Assembly: GCA_902774115.1 (NCBI GenBank)
Contig: CACYHH010000001.1
Span: 372,001-436,000 of the forward strand
DNA length: 64,000 bases
Source of the DNA: an uncultured Spirochaetales bacterium
GTDB taxonomy: Bacteria; UBP6; UBA1177
Direction of reading: 5' to 3'
A model generated the notes under the pieces. It saw nothing but the letters and a program-made list of their open reading frames with translations, was not told where the DNA came from and made no database searches. Made by a program: the position numbers and the translations under genes. Positions 35,015 through 43,850 of the stretch are shown here, piece after piece. The stretch's first letter is position 1. Each line of letters opens with the position of its first letter.

Positions 35015-35842
35015 ATGTTTGATTATTCGCAATATTTAAGAAATGAAAAACTTCCGCACATCTGGTGCCCGGGCTGCGGCCACGGAATAGTTCTCAAATC
35101 GCTCATCAGAGCAGTCGCAAAGGCAGGCTGGAACAAAGACGAGATAGTTCTTGTCAGCGGTATCGGCTGCGCTTCGAGACTTCCGGGATACGTTGATTTC
35201 AACACGCTCCACACAGCTCACGGCCGTGCTCTCGCTTTCGCAACGGGCATCAAGCTCGCGAAACCCGAAATGCACGTAATCGTAGTTTCCGGTGACGGCG
35301 ACTCCCTTGCGATCGGCGGAAACCACTTCATCCACGCCTGCAGAAGAAACATCGACATCACGCTCATCTGCTTCAACAACGGAATTTACGGCATGACCGG
35401 CGGTCAGTATTCTCCGACCACGGCAAGCGGCGACAAAACGGCTACATCTCCTTTCGGAAACGTAGAGCCGCACTTCAACGTCGCTGAACTTGCAAAAGGT
35501 GCAGGCGCTACATTCGTTGCAAGAGGCACGAGCTACGGCGTTCCGCAGCTTGACAACTACATTTACCAGGGTCTTATGCACAAAGGCTTCTCGGTAATCG
35601 AGGCGGCTGAAGCATGCTTCACGACTCACGGCAGAAAGAACCGCAAAAAATACGGTCCCAGCAACCTTGACATGCTCAAATGGCAGAGAGACCACGCGGT
35701 TTCGATCGAAAAAGCGGCAGGAATGAGCGAAGAAGAACTTCAGGACAAAATCGTAACAGGTGTTCTCCATAATGTTGATAAACCTGAATTTACCGAACAA
35801 TATCAGAAACTTATTGATTCTTTCGGTGGAGGGGCAAAATGA
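35015..35842 (+). CDS. korB: 2-oxoacid:ferredoxin oxidoreductase, beta subunit (2-oxoglutarate type)
   Basis: Thiamine-diphosphate-binding subunit, 275 residues. The CPGCGHG motif, GIGCASRLPGY, the TPP/metal site GDGDSLAIGGNHF and NNGIYGMTGGQ are all family features. GGGGAGG stands just before the ATG. It overlaps korC by four bases. Confidence 0.94.
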   Translation: MFDYSQYLRNEKLPHIWCPGCGHGIVLKSLIRAVAKAGWNKDEIVLVSGIGCASRLPGYVDFNTLHTAHGRALAFATGIKLAKPEMHVIVVSGDGDSLAIGGNHFIHACRRNIDITLICFNNGIYGMTGGQYSPTTASGDKTATSPFGNVEPHFNVAELAKGAGATFVARGTSYGVPQLDNYIYQGLMHKGFSVIEAAEACFTTHGRKNRKKYGPSNLDMLKWQRDHAVSIEKAAGMSEEELQDKIVTGVLHNVDKPEFTEQYQKLIDSFGGGAK

Positions 35843-36378
35843 GAAAAGAGATAAGATTTTCAGGCAGCGGCGGTCAGGGCGTAATCCTTGCATCCGTAAT
35901 TTTGGGAACGGCGGCTGCACTTTATGAAAACAAACACGCTGTTCAGAGCCAGTCCTACGGCCCGGAAGCACGAGGCGGCGCGTCGAAAGCAGACGTCATC
36001 ATCAGCGACGAACCGGTAAAATACCCGAAAGCGAGAAACATCGACTTCATGCTCTGCCTTACGCAGAAAGCAGCCGACAAATACCTTCCGGATCTCAAGG
36101 AAGGCGGCCTTGTCCTCATTGACAGCGACTATGTCGATGTTCCCGAAACAGACAAATACAAAGTCGTAAAACTCCCGATTTCTTCGACGACCTACGACAA
36201 ACAGGGCAAACTCATCGCCCTCAACATCGTTTCGCTTTCCGCATTTGTCGAAGTCACGAAACTCGTTTCCGAAGATTCCCTCGAAAAGGCAGTTCTTCAG
36301 GCTGCACCGAAAGGAACCGAAGACTTCAACATGGAAGCAGTAAAGATCGGAAGAGAACTGGCAAAAAGTTTGAAATAA
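35839..36378 (+). CDS. korC: 2-oxoacid:ferredoxin oxidoreductase, gamma subunit
   Basis: 179-residue CoA-binding subunit. FSGSGGQGVILA at the N-terminus and SQSYGPEARGGASKADVI are the usual gamma-subunit motifs. Last gene of the fum-kor operon, closed by the terminator at 36408-36432. Confidence 0.93.
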   Translation: MRKEIRFSGSGGQGVILASVILGTAAALYENKHAVQSQSYGPEARGGASKADVIISDEPVKYPKARNIDFMLCLTQKAADKYLPDLKEGGLVLIDSDYVDVPETDKYKVVKLPISSTTYDKQGKLIALNIVSLSAFVEVTKLVSEDSLEKAVLQAAPKGTEDFNMEAVKIGRELAKSLK

Positions 36379-36407
36379 GGTATTTTTATTTCTCATGGTT
36401 ACTTCCA

Positions 36408-36432
36408 GGGGGCTTCGGCCCCCGTTTTTTTT
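36408..36432 (+). terminator. Rho-independent terminator after korC
   Basis: GGGGGC(36408-36413)-TTCG-GCCCCC(36418-36423), a six-base-pair GC stem with the extra-stable C(UUCG)G tetraloop, then G and eight T. The clearest intrinsic terminator in the window. Confidence 0.93.
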
Positions 36433-36450
36433 GCCGAAATTTAACGCAGA

Positions 36451-36615
36451 TCAGCGGTTTGGATTTTTCTTGTCAGTTTTGCAAACGGAGCAGTTACGGC
36501 AGTCAGACCCCATGCCGCATCCGCAGTTGCCGCGCATACGCTTTCTGATGATATTTATCAAGGCGAATATGAACATTGCCAGAAGTACTGCTGAGATGAT
36601 GATCGTTGCCAGCAT
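36451..36615 (-). CDS. FeoB-associated Cys-rich membrane protein
   Basis: A 54-residue gene found by reading the - strand after feoB. One N-terminal membrane helix (residues 4-22) is followed by a basic stretch and a cytoplasmic Cys-rich tail: CGCG, then CRNCSVCK. This matches the tiny proteins (FeoB_associated family, sometimes compared to FeoC) encoded behind many feoB genes. The start lies seven bases after the feoB stop, with TAGGTGA as ribosome site. Presumed to help FeoB-dependent Fe(II) uptake; mechanism unknown. Confidence 0.85.
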   Translation of the reverse strand: MLATIIISAVLLAMFIFALINIIRKRMRGNCGCGMGSDCRNCSVCKTDKKNPNR

Positions 36616-36622
36616 AAATCAC

Positions 36623-38977
36623 CTACATTCCGAGTGCGATCCCGATGAGGTATACGGCAAGCGAGCAAAGCCATGCGATCACGCACTGCCAGATCACGAC
36701 TCCGGCCGCCCATTTTGTGCCGAGTTCGCGCTTTATTGAAGCGATAGCCGCAACGCACGGAGTATAAAGCAGGCTGAATACGAGAAGACTTGCCGCTGTG
36801 AGACTTGTCATCATCGTTTCAACGCCGCCCGCAAACAGAATTTCCAGAGTCGAGACTACGCTTTCTTTTGCCATAAAGCCGCAGACAAGCGCAACGACGA
36901 TCTGCCAGTCGCCAAGTCCTATCGGTCTCATGATTGGTGAAATCAGTTGTGCTACGGAGGCGAGCATACTCGTTTCTGCATTTTCGACTAACTGCAGTTT
37001 CCAGTTGAAGCTTTGCAGGAACCAGACGACGATCGTCGCAACAAAAATCACCGTGAACGCCCTCTGCAGGAAGTCTTTCGCCTTTTCCCACAAGAGCTGC
37101 GCAGTGTTACGCACACCCGGCATACGGTAGTTCGGAAGTTCCATCACAAAAGGAACGGCTTCGCCTTTGAAAAGTGTTCCTTTGTAGAGAAGGGCGATGA
37201 GTATTCCGACAAGAATTCCCAGAAGATATAGACCTGTCATGATGAGGCCGCCTTGCTTCGGGAAAAACGCACTTACGAAAAAGGCGTATATCGGAAGTTT
37301 TGCCGTGCAGCTCATGAAAGGGGTGAGGAGGATCGTCATTTTACGGTCACGTTCGCTAGGAAGCGTGCGTGTCGACATGACTGCCGGAACAGAGCAGCCG
37401 AAGCCGACTAAAAGCGGAACGATGCTTCTGCCCGAAAGTCCTATTTTTCTAAGCAGTTTATCCATAAAAAACGCCACTCGCGCGATGTAGCCTGAATCTT
37501 CAAGCATCGAAAGAAAGAAAAAGAGCGTAACTATTATCGGCAGGAAGGAAAGCACGCTTCCCACACCCGCAAAGATGCCGTCGATGATAAGTCCGTGAAG
37601 CACTTCGTTCACGCCGGCAGCTGACAAGCCGGCATCCGTCACTTTCGTAAGCCAGTCGATTCCTGTTTCCAGAAGTTCCTGCAGCCATGCGCCGATCACA
37701 TTGAAAGTCAGATAGAAAATCGCCCCCATGATCGCGATGAAGCAGGGGATCGCCGTCCATTTTCCGGTCAGAACTTTGTCGATTTCCTGGCTTCTCGTTC
37801 TCTCTTTGCTTTCGTGCGGCTTTTTGACAGTGAGGGAACAGAGTCTGTAAATGAATGAAAAACGCATGTCTGCTATTGCCGCGCTCCTGTCTAAACCGCG
37901 CTCGCTTTCCATCTGAAGTATGATGTGCTCCAAAGTCTCCTTTTCGTTCACGTCAAGGTCGAGCTTGTGCAGTATCTGTTTATCGTCCTCAAGAAGTTTT
38001 GTCGCTGCGAAGCGCACCGGAACACCGGCTTTTTCGGCATGGTCTTCGATCAAATGTATCGTTCCGTGGAGTGCGCGGTGGACTGCGCCGCCGTTGTCGT
38101 CCTTGCCGCAGAAATCCTGGCGTAGCGGGCTCTCCTGAAATTTTGCAACGTGAACGGCGTGGGAAACAAGTTCTTCGATTCCCTGTCCTTTTTTTGCCGA
38201 AATCGGAACTATAGGCACGCCGAGCAGCGATTCCATTTTGTTTACGTCGATCGAACCGCCGTTGGCCGTGACTTCATCCATCATGTTGAGCGCGACGACA
38301 AGCGGGATGTTGAGCTCCAGAAGCTGCATCGTCAGGTAGAGGTTGCGTTCGATGTTCGTCGCATCCACGATGTTTATTATCGCATGCGGCTTTTCATTCA
38401 GGACAAAATCACGTGAGATGAGTTCCTCGGAAGAGTAGGGCGACATCGAGTAAATGCCGGGCAGATCGGTGATCTGCGTGTCTGCATGTCCTTTTATTGC
38501 CCCAGATTTTCTGTCGACAGTAACGCCTGGAAAGTTCCCGACATGCTGGTTGGATCCGGTGAGGCGGTTGAAAAGCGTGGTTTTCCCGCAGTTCTGGTTT
38601 CCGACAAGGGCGAATGTGAGAACTGTGCCGTCAGGAAGCGGATTTTCGCTTTTTTTGTCGTGAAATTTTCCGCTTTCGCCAAGTCCCGGGTGCTCAGTCG
38701 CGATCGAGTCTGCGGTCACGGAGCTTTGCCGGAATGCAGGATTTGCCGCATCGGCTTCAGTCACTTCTATCTGCTGAGCATCAGCTACCCGCAGTGTAAG
38801 TTCATATCCGTGCAGTCTGAATTCCATCGGGTCTCCGAGTGGCGCATATTTAACGAGCGTGATCTCCGCACCCGGAATTATTCCCATATCAAGAAAATGC
38901 TGGCGGAGTTCGCCGTTTCCTCCGAGTTGTTTGACACGGACGGTCTCTCCGGTCTTTATTTCGCGCAATGTTTTCAT
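36623..38977 (-). CDS. feoB: FeoA-FeoB fusion ferrous iron transporter
   Basis: 784 residues. Positions 1-75 are an SH3-like FeoA domain (LREIKTGETVRVK...MEFRLHGYEL). Residues about 120-280 are the GTPase domain with GNQNCGKT (126-133), VTVDRKSG, DLPG and the NMMDE G4-like motif. The rest is the polytopic membrane part with its cysteine-bearing gate regions (GFGCSVPAVM; FMSCTAKLP). It imports Fe(II) at the inner membrane, important under anoxia. FeoA is often a separate gene; the fusion is a known variant. Confidence 0.95.
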   Translation of the reverse strand: MKTLREIKTGETVRVKQLGGNGELRQHFLDMGIIPGAEITLVKYAPLGDPMEFRLHGYELTLRVADAQQIEVTEADAANPAFRQSSVTADSIATEHPGLGESGKFHDKKSENPLPDGTVLTFALVGNQNCGKTTLFNRLTGSNQHVGNFPGVTVDRKSGAIKGHADTQITDLPGIYSMSPYSSEELISRDFVLNEKPHAIINIVDATNIERNLYLTMQLLELNIPLVVALNMMDEVTANGGSIDVNKMESLLGVPIVPISAKKGQGIEELVSHAVHVAKFQESPLRQDFCGKDDNGGAVHRALHGTIHLIEDHAEKAGVPVRFAATKLLEDDKQILHKLDLDVNEKETLEHIILQMESERGLDRSAAIADMRFSFIYRLCSLTVKKPHESKERTRSQEIDKVLTGKWTAIPCFIAIMGAIFYLTFNVIGAWLQELLETGIDWLTKVTDAGLSAAGVNEVLHGLIIDGIFAGVGSVLSFLPIIVTLFFFLSMLEDSGYIARVAFFMDKLLRKIGLSGRSIVPLLVGFGCSVPAVMSTRTLPSERDRKMTILLTPFMSCTAKLPIYAFFVSAFFPKQGGLIMTGLYLLGILVGILIALLYKGTLFKGEAVPFVMELPNYRMPGVRNTAQLLWEKAKDFLQRAFTVIFVATIVVWFLQSFNWKLQLVENAETSMLASVAQLISPIMRPIGLGDWQIVVALVCGFMAKESVVSTLEILFAGGVETMMTSLTAASLLVFSLLYTPCVAAIASIKRELGTKWAAGVVIWQCVIAWLCSLAVYLIGIALGM

Positions 38978-39033
38978 GTTTTATGCCTTAACCAAATTAA
39001 TATTAAAAGAACTAAATCAAATTAGGATTGAGA

Positions 39034-39061
39034 ATAATTGTTAGCGCTGACTAATAGTCAA
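39034..39061 (-). promoter_or_regulatory. feoAB promoter with palindromic operator candidate
   Basis: On the - strand: TTGACT (39061-39056), 16-bp spacer, AATTAT (39039-39034). The spacer is almost filled by TTAGCGCTGACTAA (39041-39054), with arms TTAG/CTAA. Such a site in front of an iron transporter suggests a metalloregulator of DtxR or Fur type; which one is not determined. Confidence 0.4.
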
Positions 39062-39124
39062 GGAAAAATGTTTTTTTGTCTGAAAAAGTTGAGATTACTC
39101 TCTCGCATTTCCTAAAAAATTGAG

Positions 39125-39130
39125 TATAGT
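39125..39130 (+). promoter_or_regulatory. Possible -10 element of the metal ABC transporter genes
   Basis: TATAGT followed directly by GCGGCGG and TTTTT, the same downstream pattern as other promoters here. No good -35 is seen at 16-17 bp. Confidence 0.35.
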
Positions 39131-39144
39131 GCGGCGGTTTTTGT

Positions 39145-39206
39145 TTCGACGCGCCGTTTTTCTGTCGAAATATCGAAATTACGAAATATCGACGGCGCGA
39201 ATCGAA
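39145..39206. repeat. Intergenic repeat element B (inverted repeat with CGAAATATCGA units)
   Basis: Stem TTCGA-CGCGCCG (39145-39156) pairs with CGGCGCG-AA-TCGAA (39193-39206), a 12-bp stem with a two-base bulge. The loop carries TCGAAATATCGAAA (39165-39178), and CGAAATATCGA recurs at 39182-39192. It lies in the 5' leader region of the ABC transporter genes. Confidence 0.65.
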
Positions 39207-39238
39207 TTTCGAGGCGGCGGCGAAATAGAGAGGACATT

Positions 39239-39979
39239 TTGGATAAGCCTGAAGTCATAAATTTCGATAAGGTTTCGTTTTTTTACGGGAAAAACGAGAT
39301 TCTGCACGATGTCACTTTTTCGGTAAAGAAAGAGGATTTTTTTGCGATAATCGGTCCCAACGGCGGTGGAAAGACGACGATTCTCCGTCTTATGCTCGGT
39401 TTTATCAGGCCGACAAGCGGAAAGATCACTGTTTTCGGCGATGAGCCGGGAAAGAATTTTACGAAAATTGCCTCTGTTCCGCAGTTTTCCTCCCATGACA
39501 GGCTTTTTCCGATAACTGTCGAGGAAGTTGTGCTTCAGGGTCTGGTCAAATCGACTTCCTTTCTTCCTTTTTACACGAAAAGCGAGAAGGAAAAGGCAGC
39601 AGATGCGATGAAGAAACTCGGTGTTTTGGACCGTGCAGGAGCCCGCTTCGGCGATCTGTCTGGCGGTTTGAAACAGCGCACACTGATTGCCCGGGCGATC
39701 GTGAGCGATCCTGAGATCCTTCTTCTTGACGAGCCGGTTGCAAGTGTTGACAGTTCGGTCGAGAAGGATATTTACGAGATGCTTCTCGACATGAACAAAA
39801 AAATCACGATCGTCATGGTGTCGCACGATATCGGTTTTGTTTCGAGTTTTGTTAATAAAATAGGCTGTGTGAACAAGATTTTTGTCGAGCATAATTCGAA
39901 GGATGAGATGTGCTGCCTTGAGGAGCATCACGCATACAGCGGAAAAACAACGATGATTCACCATAAGTGCGGGATTTAA
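39239..39979 (+). CDS. Metal-type ABC transporter ATP-binding protein (ZnuC/MntB-like)
   Basis: 246-residue ATPase. Walker A GPNGGGKTT, Q-loop, signature LSGGLKQR, Walker B ILLLDEP and switch histidine VSHD are complete. The C-terminus is rich in Cys and His (MCCLEEHH, later IHHKC), suggesting metal sensing or binding. It starts with TTG 5 bases after GAGAGG. Zinc or manganese is the likely substrate because the paired permease is of the ABC-3 family. No substrate-binding protein gene is nearby. Confidence 0.88.
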   Translation: MDKPEVINFDKVSFFYGKNEILHDVTFSVKKEDFFAIIGPNGGGKTTILRLMLGFIRPTSGKITVFGDEPGKNFTKIASVPQFSSHDRLFPITVEEVVLQGLVKSTSFLPFYTKSEKEKAADAMKKLGVLDRAGARFGDLSGGLKQRTLIARAIVSDPEILLLDEPVASVDSSVEKDIYEMLLDMNKKITIVMVSHDIGFVSSFVNKIGCVNKIFVEHNSKDEMCCLEEHHAYSGKTTMIHHKCGI

Positions 39980-40792
39980 ATGGATTTTTTTAACGCGCTC
40001 TCTACATATTCATTTTTGCAGAATGCTGTTGTCGCGGCGCTTTTTGCGGCAGTTTCCTGCGGTATTTCGGGAACTTTCGTTCACATAAACCGGATAACTT
40101 TTATTGCCGGCGGGATCGCTCACGCGGTTCTCGGCGGAGTAGGGGCGGCTGTCTTTTTCGGCTTTCCGCCGTTTGCAGGCGCTATTGCAACAGCTCTTAT
40201 TTTCGCGGTTCTGCTCGGCATAATCAGGCTCAAGGCAATGCAGCACGAAGACACTGTCATCGGCGCTATGTGGGCGTGCGGAATGTCGGCAGGCATAATT
40301 TTTATCTATCTTACTCCGGGTTACGCAGTAAATCTCAATAACTACCTTTTCGGAAACATTCTCCTTGTTTCGAAAAGCGATATAACGGCTCTTTCGGTGC
40401 TTGCAGCGCTCGTAATTCTTGTGAGCGTGCTTTTTTTCAGGCAGTTCAAAGCGGTCAGTTTTGATGAGGAAAACGCAACTCTGCACGGTGTAAAAGCGTC
40501 TCTGATTTATATTCTCATGCTTTCGGTAATTGCACTCACAGTTGTTGTTCTGATGAAAGTCGTCGGACTCATTCTGGTCATTGCTTTTATGACTCTGCCG
40601 GCAGCTACAGCTGCGATTTTCCAGAGGAAAGTCGGCGGAATAATCGTTCTTTCGATAATTCTGAGCTTCATTTTCAGCATGAGCGGTCTCTTTGTTTCAT
40701 ACACCTGGAATCTGCCGACAGGAGCGGTAATCACGCTTGTTTCGGGCGCGGTTTACGCGGTCGCTCTGCTTTGTTCAAAATTATCCCGTTAG
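39980..40792 (+). CDS. Metal-type ABC transporter permease (ZnuB/ABC-3 family)
   Basis: 270-residue polytopic permease with about eight hydrophobic segments. GGIAHAVLGGVG and a VGLILVIAFMTLPAA stretch match the ABC-3 (zinc/manganese/iron) family. Its ATG comes directly after the ATPase stop. It ends seven bases before the convergent yigZ, leaving no terminator. Confidence 0.9.
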   Translation: MDFFNALSTYSFLQNAVVAALFAAVSCGISGTFVHINRITFIAGGIAHAVLGGVGAAVFFGFPPFAGAIATALIFAVLLGIIRLKAMQHEDTVIGAMWACGMSAGIIFIYLTPGYAVNLNNYLFGNILLVSKSDITALSVLAALVILVSVLFFRQFKAVSFDEENATLHGVKASLIYILMLSVIALTVVVLMKVVGLILVIAFMTLPAATAAIFQRKVGGIIVLSIILSFIFSMSGLFVSYTWNLPTGAVITLVSGAVYAVALLCSKLSR

Positions 40793-40799
40793 GCGTGTA

Positions 40800-41420
40800 T
40801 CAACCTACGATTACAGGTTTGATTTTACCGCCGGTTTTTTCAATCATTTCGGCAATAAATTTATCGACGGAAGCAATCGGGATCCTGACAGTAACTGTAC
40901 TTCCTTTTTCGTTGTAAGTTGTTGATTTTATTTCTAAACCGTCAAATCTGCCTATGTAACTCATTGCGATTCCCGTGAAATCGAAAGGGATCTCGACGGA
41001 AAGTTCCTTTTTGATGATGACGGTCTCGGTTTTTGCAGAATCCAAAGCTGCGCGGGCCGATGCTCCGTAAGTTCTGGTGAGTCCGCCTGTTCCGAGCTTG
41101 ATTCCGCCGTAATAGCGCACGCTTGTCACGAGGACGTTGAAAAGTTCTTTTCGCAGTATTTCGTTGTAAATAGGAAGTCCCGCAGTGCCTGAAGGTTCAC
41201 CGTCGTCGCTGTAACGGAAAGCTGCGATTTCTCCTTCGCCTAAAAGGTAGGCAAAGCAGATGTGAGTGCAGTCGTAATGGATTTTCCAGAGTTTTTTTAC
41301 GGTTTCTTCGGCTTCCTCTTTTGTCAAAACGGGAAAGCACTGCGAAATAAAACGGCTGTTTTTCTCTTTTATTTCAATTGGTTGTGTCGGCTCAAAGAGA
41401 GTTTTGTACTGTTCGATCAT
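40800..41420 (-). CDS. YigZ/IMPACT family protein
   Basis: 206 residues with the UPF0029/IMPACT N-terminal domain: the DDGEPSGTAGLPI motif and a VRYYGGIKLGTGGLTR stretch are diagnostic. A C-terminal DUF1949-type ferredoxin-like domain follows (about 140-206). Members influence translation or proteolysis (eukaryotic IMPACT binds GCN1); the bacterial role is not settled. It overlaps lgt by 29 bases. Confidence 0.9.
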   Translation of the reverse strand: MIEQYKTLFEPTQPIEIKEKNSRFISQCFPVLTKEEAEETVKKLWKIHYDCTHICFAYLLGEGEIAAFRYSDDGEPSGTAGLPIYNEILRKELFNVLVTSVRYYGGIKLGTGGLTRTYGASARAALDSAKTETVIIKKELSVEIPFDFTGIAMSYIGRFDGLEIKSTTYNEKGSTVTVRIPIASVDKFIAEMIEKTGGKIKPVIVG

Positions 41421-42240
41421 TGTTGTTTTTTTCTTTCAGAGTCTCTTCTGACGGGAGGATCAGGATGCACATTCCGATCGTAAAAGTGATGATCGCGACG
41501 AGCTGTGAAGTCGAAAGCATATTGTTAAAGAAAAGTCCGCGGTCGTCAGCTCTGAAAAATTCGATTATGAAGCGGAAAGTGCCGTACATTGTGAGCCAGA
41601 GCCCGATAAGTTCTCCGTCTTTTTTCTTGTGTTTGCGGAAGTAGAACCAGAGAACGAGGAAAATCGAGGAAGTCACGAAAGTCGAGACAAGCTGTGTCGG
41701 AAGGACGGGAAGCGGAAGATCCTTCAGATTGAGCAGAATATCGCGGGCAAACTGGTTTTTTGCACTCAAACCGTATCTCAGGAATATTTCCGCAAAAGGC
41801 GAAGCCGAGATTTCACCGAAGCAGCAGCCGTTGAGGTAGCAGGCGAGCCGGCCGAGTCCGAGCCCGAAAGCAAGCCCTAAAATGTAGCAGTCAAGGTATT
41901 TCATAAGCGGCGCTTTGTGTTTCGTGAACCACCATACTGCGGTCGGAAGACCGAAAATGACTGTTCCGTAAAACGCAAGCCCGCCTTTCCAGACTGCGAA
42001 GATCGCGAGCGGTTTCTGGATGTATATGTCGAGAAATCCGTCAAAAACGATGTGCATCGCTCTTGCGCCAAAATAGCCCATTGTCGTAGTGATTACGGCA
42101 CCTTGCAGTGCCATTTTTATGTCGAGTTTGTTGCGCCTGATTTCCCACCATGTAAGCATATTTCCGACGATGACGCAGATTATGACCACGAAATAGAAGG
42201 ATGAAAAAGAAAAATCACCGATTGATATGGTGGGATGCAT
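41392..42240 (-). CDS. lgt: Prolipoprotein diacylglyceryl transferase
   Basis: Inner-membrane enzyme that attaches diacylglycerol to the lipobox cysteine. 282 residues, about seven hydrophobic segments. The GLGLGRLACYLNGCCFG stretch is the Lgt signature, containing the conserved Arg and Asn-Gly. HPTISIGDFSFSSF opens the protein, as in many Lgt proteins. Its ATG overlaps the lspA stop. Location beside lspA and a lipoprotein gene fits its role. Confidence 0.95.
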   Translation of the reverse strand: MHPTISIGDFSFSSFYFVVIICVIVGNMLTWWEIRRNKLDIKMALQGAVITTTMGYFGARAMHIVFDGFLDIYIQKPLAIFAVWKGGLAFYGTVIFGLPTAVWWFTKHKAPLMKYLDCYILGLAFGLGLGRLACYLNGCCFGEISASPFAEIFLRYGLSAKNQFARDILLNLKDLPLPVLPTQLVSTFVTSSIFLVLWFYFRKHKKKDGELIGLWLTMYGTFRFIIEFFRADDRGLFFNNMLSTSQLVAIITFTIGMCILILPSEETLKEKNNNDRTVQNSL

Positions 42241-42764
42241 TATTTTGCCTCTTTTTTATCTTTCTGACGTTTCGGCTGGAGAAATAACAGCTCGAAGGCA
42301 AGAAGGAAAATTGCAACTACGATCGCGACATCGGCAATGTTGAATGTCGGCCAGTGATAGATTTCGCCTGCGTGCCAGTCGATGAAGTCGATTACGGCAA
42401 AACCTCTGAAAAAGCGGTCATAAAGGTTTCCGAATGCACCGGCGATGATGAGTCCGTAGATGATTTTCATGAATTTCGTTTCGGCGAAAGCGAGGAGAAG
42501 ATAAAGCACAAGGAGGGTGACAAGTGTTGAAAAACCTAAGAAAATCAACTGCCTTACCGAATCCGGGAAGTTGGCGCCGAGTCCCCACAGAGCTCCTTTG
42601 TTTTCAACGTAGATGAAGTTCCACCAGCTCTCGAAAACGACGATCCCTTCCTTTCCTTTAAGCGTCAGAGCCCAGTTTTTTGTGAAAAAATCGATGAGAA
42701 AGACGGGAAGTGTGACTGTCAGAAGATATATCGAATTTTTCCAGTTTATTTTCGCCAGTTTCAT
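42240..42764 (-). CDS. lspA: Lipoprotein signal peptidase
   Basis: Membrane aspartic protease cleaving before the lipidated cysteine. Four membrane helices. The motif GAFGNLYDR with its conserved Asn/Asp and the second aspartate in VIDFIDW...FNIADVAI are the catalytic regions. I set the start at ATG 42764 (174 residues), six bases after GGAG; an in-frame TTG at 42782 would swallow that site. Confidence 0.95.
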   Translation of the reverse strand: MKLAKINWKNSIYLLTVTLPVFLIDFFTKNWALTLKGKEGIVVFESWWNFIYVENKGALWGLGANFPDSVRQLIFLGFSTLVTLLVLYLLLAFAETKFMKIIYGLIIAGAFGNLYDRFFRGFAVIDFIDWHAGEIYHWPTFNIADVAIVVAIFLLAFELLFLQPKRQKDKKEAK

Positions 42765-42785
42765 AAATTTCTCCGATGTCAAAGT

Positions 42786-43850
42786 TTACTGAACCGGCTC
42801 GCAGACTGTTGCGCCGTTAAGCTGGCTTGAAATGTCGCCGTAACTTTTATAGTTCTTCGGGCTGTAAAGCGTTGCGTTGCCGTTAAAAACAAGGGCACCG
42901 TGGTTTGTGATATCACCGACATTCGTGATGTTTACAGTACCTTCTCCGAAAGCGTGGAAGCAGTCGATCTGGCTTGTACTCCAGTTTACGTCAACGACAT
43001 AAAGCTGAGCCTGACTATTATTCTGAAGAATAGAGAGGTCGAGAGCACTGACAACTGCATTTTCTTCAGGAATAAAAAGAATTACAACCGGATTTCCGCT
43101 GACTCCCTGCTGTCCCTCAGCATAAACGGGAACCTGCTGAATCATAACGCCGGATCCGAATTGTGAACCTGTTGAATAGATGGCTCCGGTCTGAACCATG
43201 AAGATATCTTCAGGAACAACAGATGCTGATCCGTTGCCATAGATTCCGGTTGCAAAAGCAGATGAAACTACACCGACCTGATACTGCTGATCGGAATAGC
43301 TGTTTGCTACCTGATCAATCGAGAAATCAAGAGCGACGGAACCATAAGGATTAGCATAGCTGGTGTCACCAGAGTTACCGTCGTCAACGATAATACTGCA
43401 TGCTTCGGTTTCAGCTTTGCAATTTGCTGTAACACAATTTATAAAACCATCCTGAGTCTGTTCATTTGCACAGTTTTGTGTCCAGCAGTTGTACATCGTC
43501 ATGAAAATTTCCTGACCTTCCGCACTTCCGTTGTCAAGGCATGCCTGCTGGCAAGAATTGTCCTGACCGCATTCCGTCATGCACTGATAAATGTCAAAGC
43601 AGGCTTCTTTTGCGGTGTTGTCTGTGTCGGAATCATCGTCTGTTGCTGTATCTGTGGCGTCACCTGACTGGGAATCACCACTGTCGGGCTGTTCAGTTGA
43701 AGTGTCTGAAGTGTCCGGTGTATCGGAATCGTCAGCGGTATCTCCGGAATCAATTTCACCTCTTGCGGGTGAGAATTTAATATTGTTGTCACACGCAACA
43801 AACATGAAAAATGCTGTGAAAATAACAAAAAGCATGGATAATTTTTTCAT
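42786..43850 (-). CDS. Predicted lipoprotein with Asp-rich linker and Cys-rich region
   Basis: 354 residues. The signal ends with lipobox FVAC (Cys20). A 60-residue Asp/Ser/Thr-rich linker follows (DSDTPDTSDT style), then a segment with about ten cysteines (CFDIYQCMTECGQD and similar, residues 84-150), likely disulfide-bonded in the periplasm or outside, then a Gly/Asn/Ser-rich beta-type domain. No named family recognised. Its gene lies just upstream of lspA and lgt on the same strand. Confidence 0.75.
   Translation of the reverse strand: MKKLSMLFVIFTAFFMFVACDNNIKFSPARGEIDSGDTADDSDTPDTSDTSTEQPDSGDSQSGDATDTATDDDSDTDNTAKEACFDIYQCMTECGQDNSCQQACLDNGSAEGQEIFMTMYNCWTQNCANEQTQDGFINCVTANCKAETEACSIIVDDGNSGDTSYANPYGSVALDFSIDQVANSYSDQQYQVGVVSSAFATGIYGNGSASVVPEDIFMVQTGAIYSTGSQFGSGVMIQQVPVYAEGQQGVSGNPVVILFIPEENAVVSALDLSILQNNSQAQLYVVDVNWSTSQIDCFHAFGEGTVNITNVGDITNHGALVFNGNATLYSPKNYKSYGDISSQLNGATVCEPVQ

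Noticed and set aside
36395-36739. 114-codon + strand frame downstream of korC
   Set aside because: It runs through the korC terminator and covers the - strand FeoB partner and feoB end, which have clear motifs.
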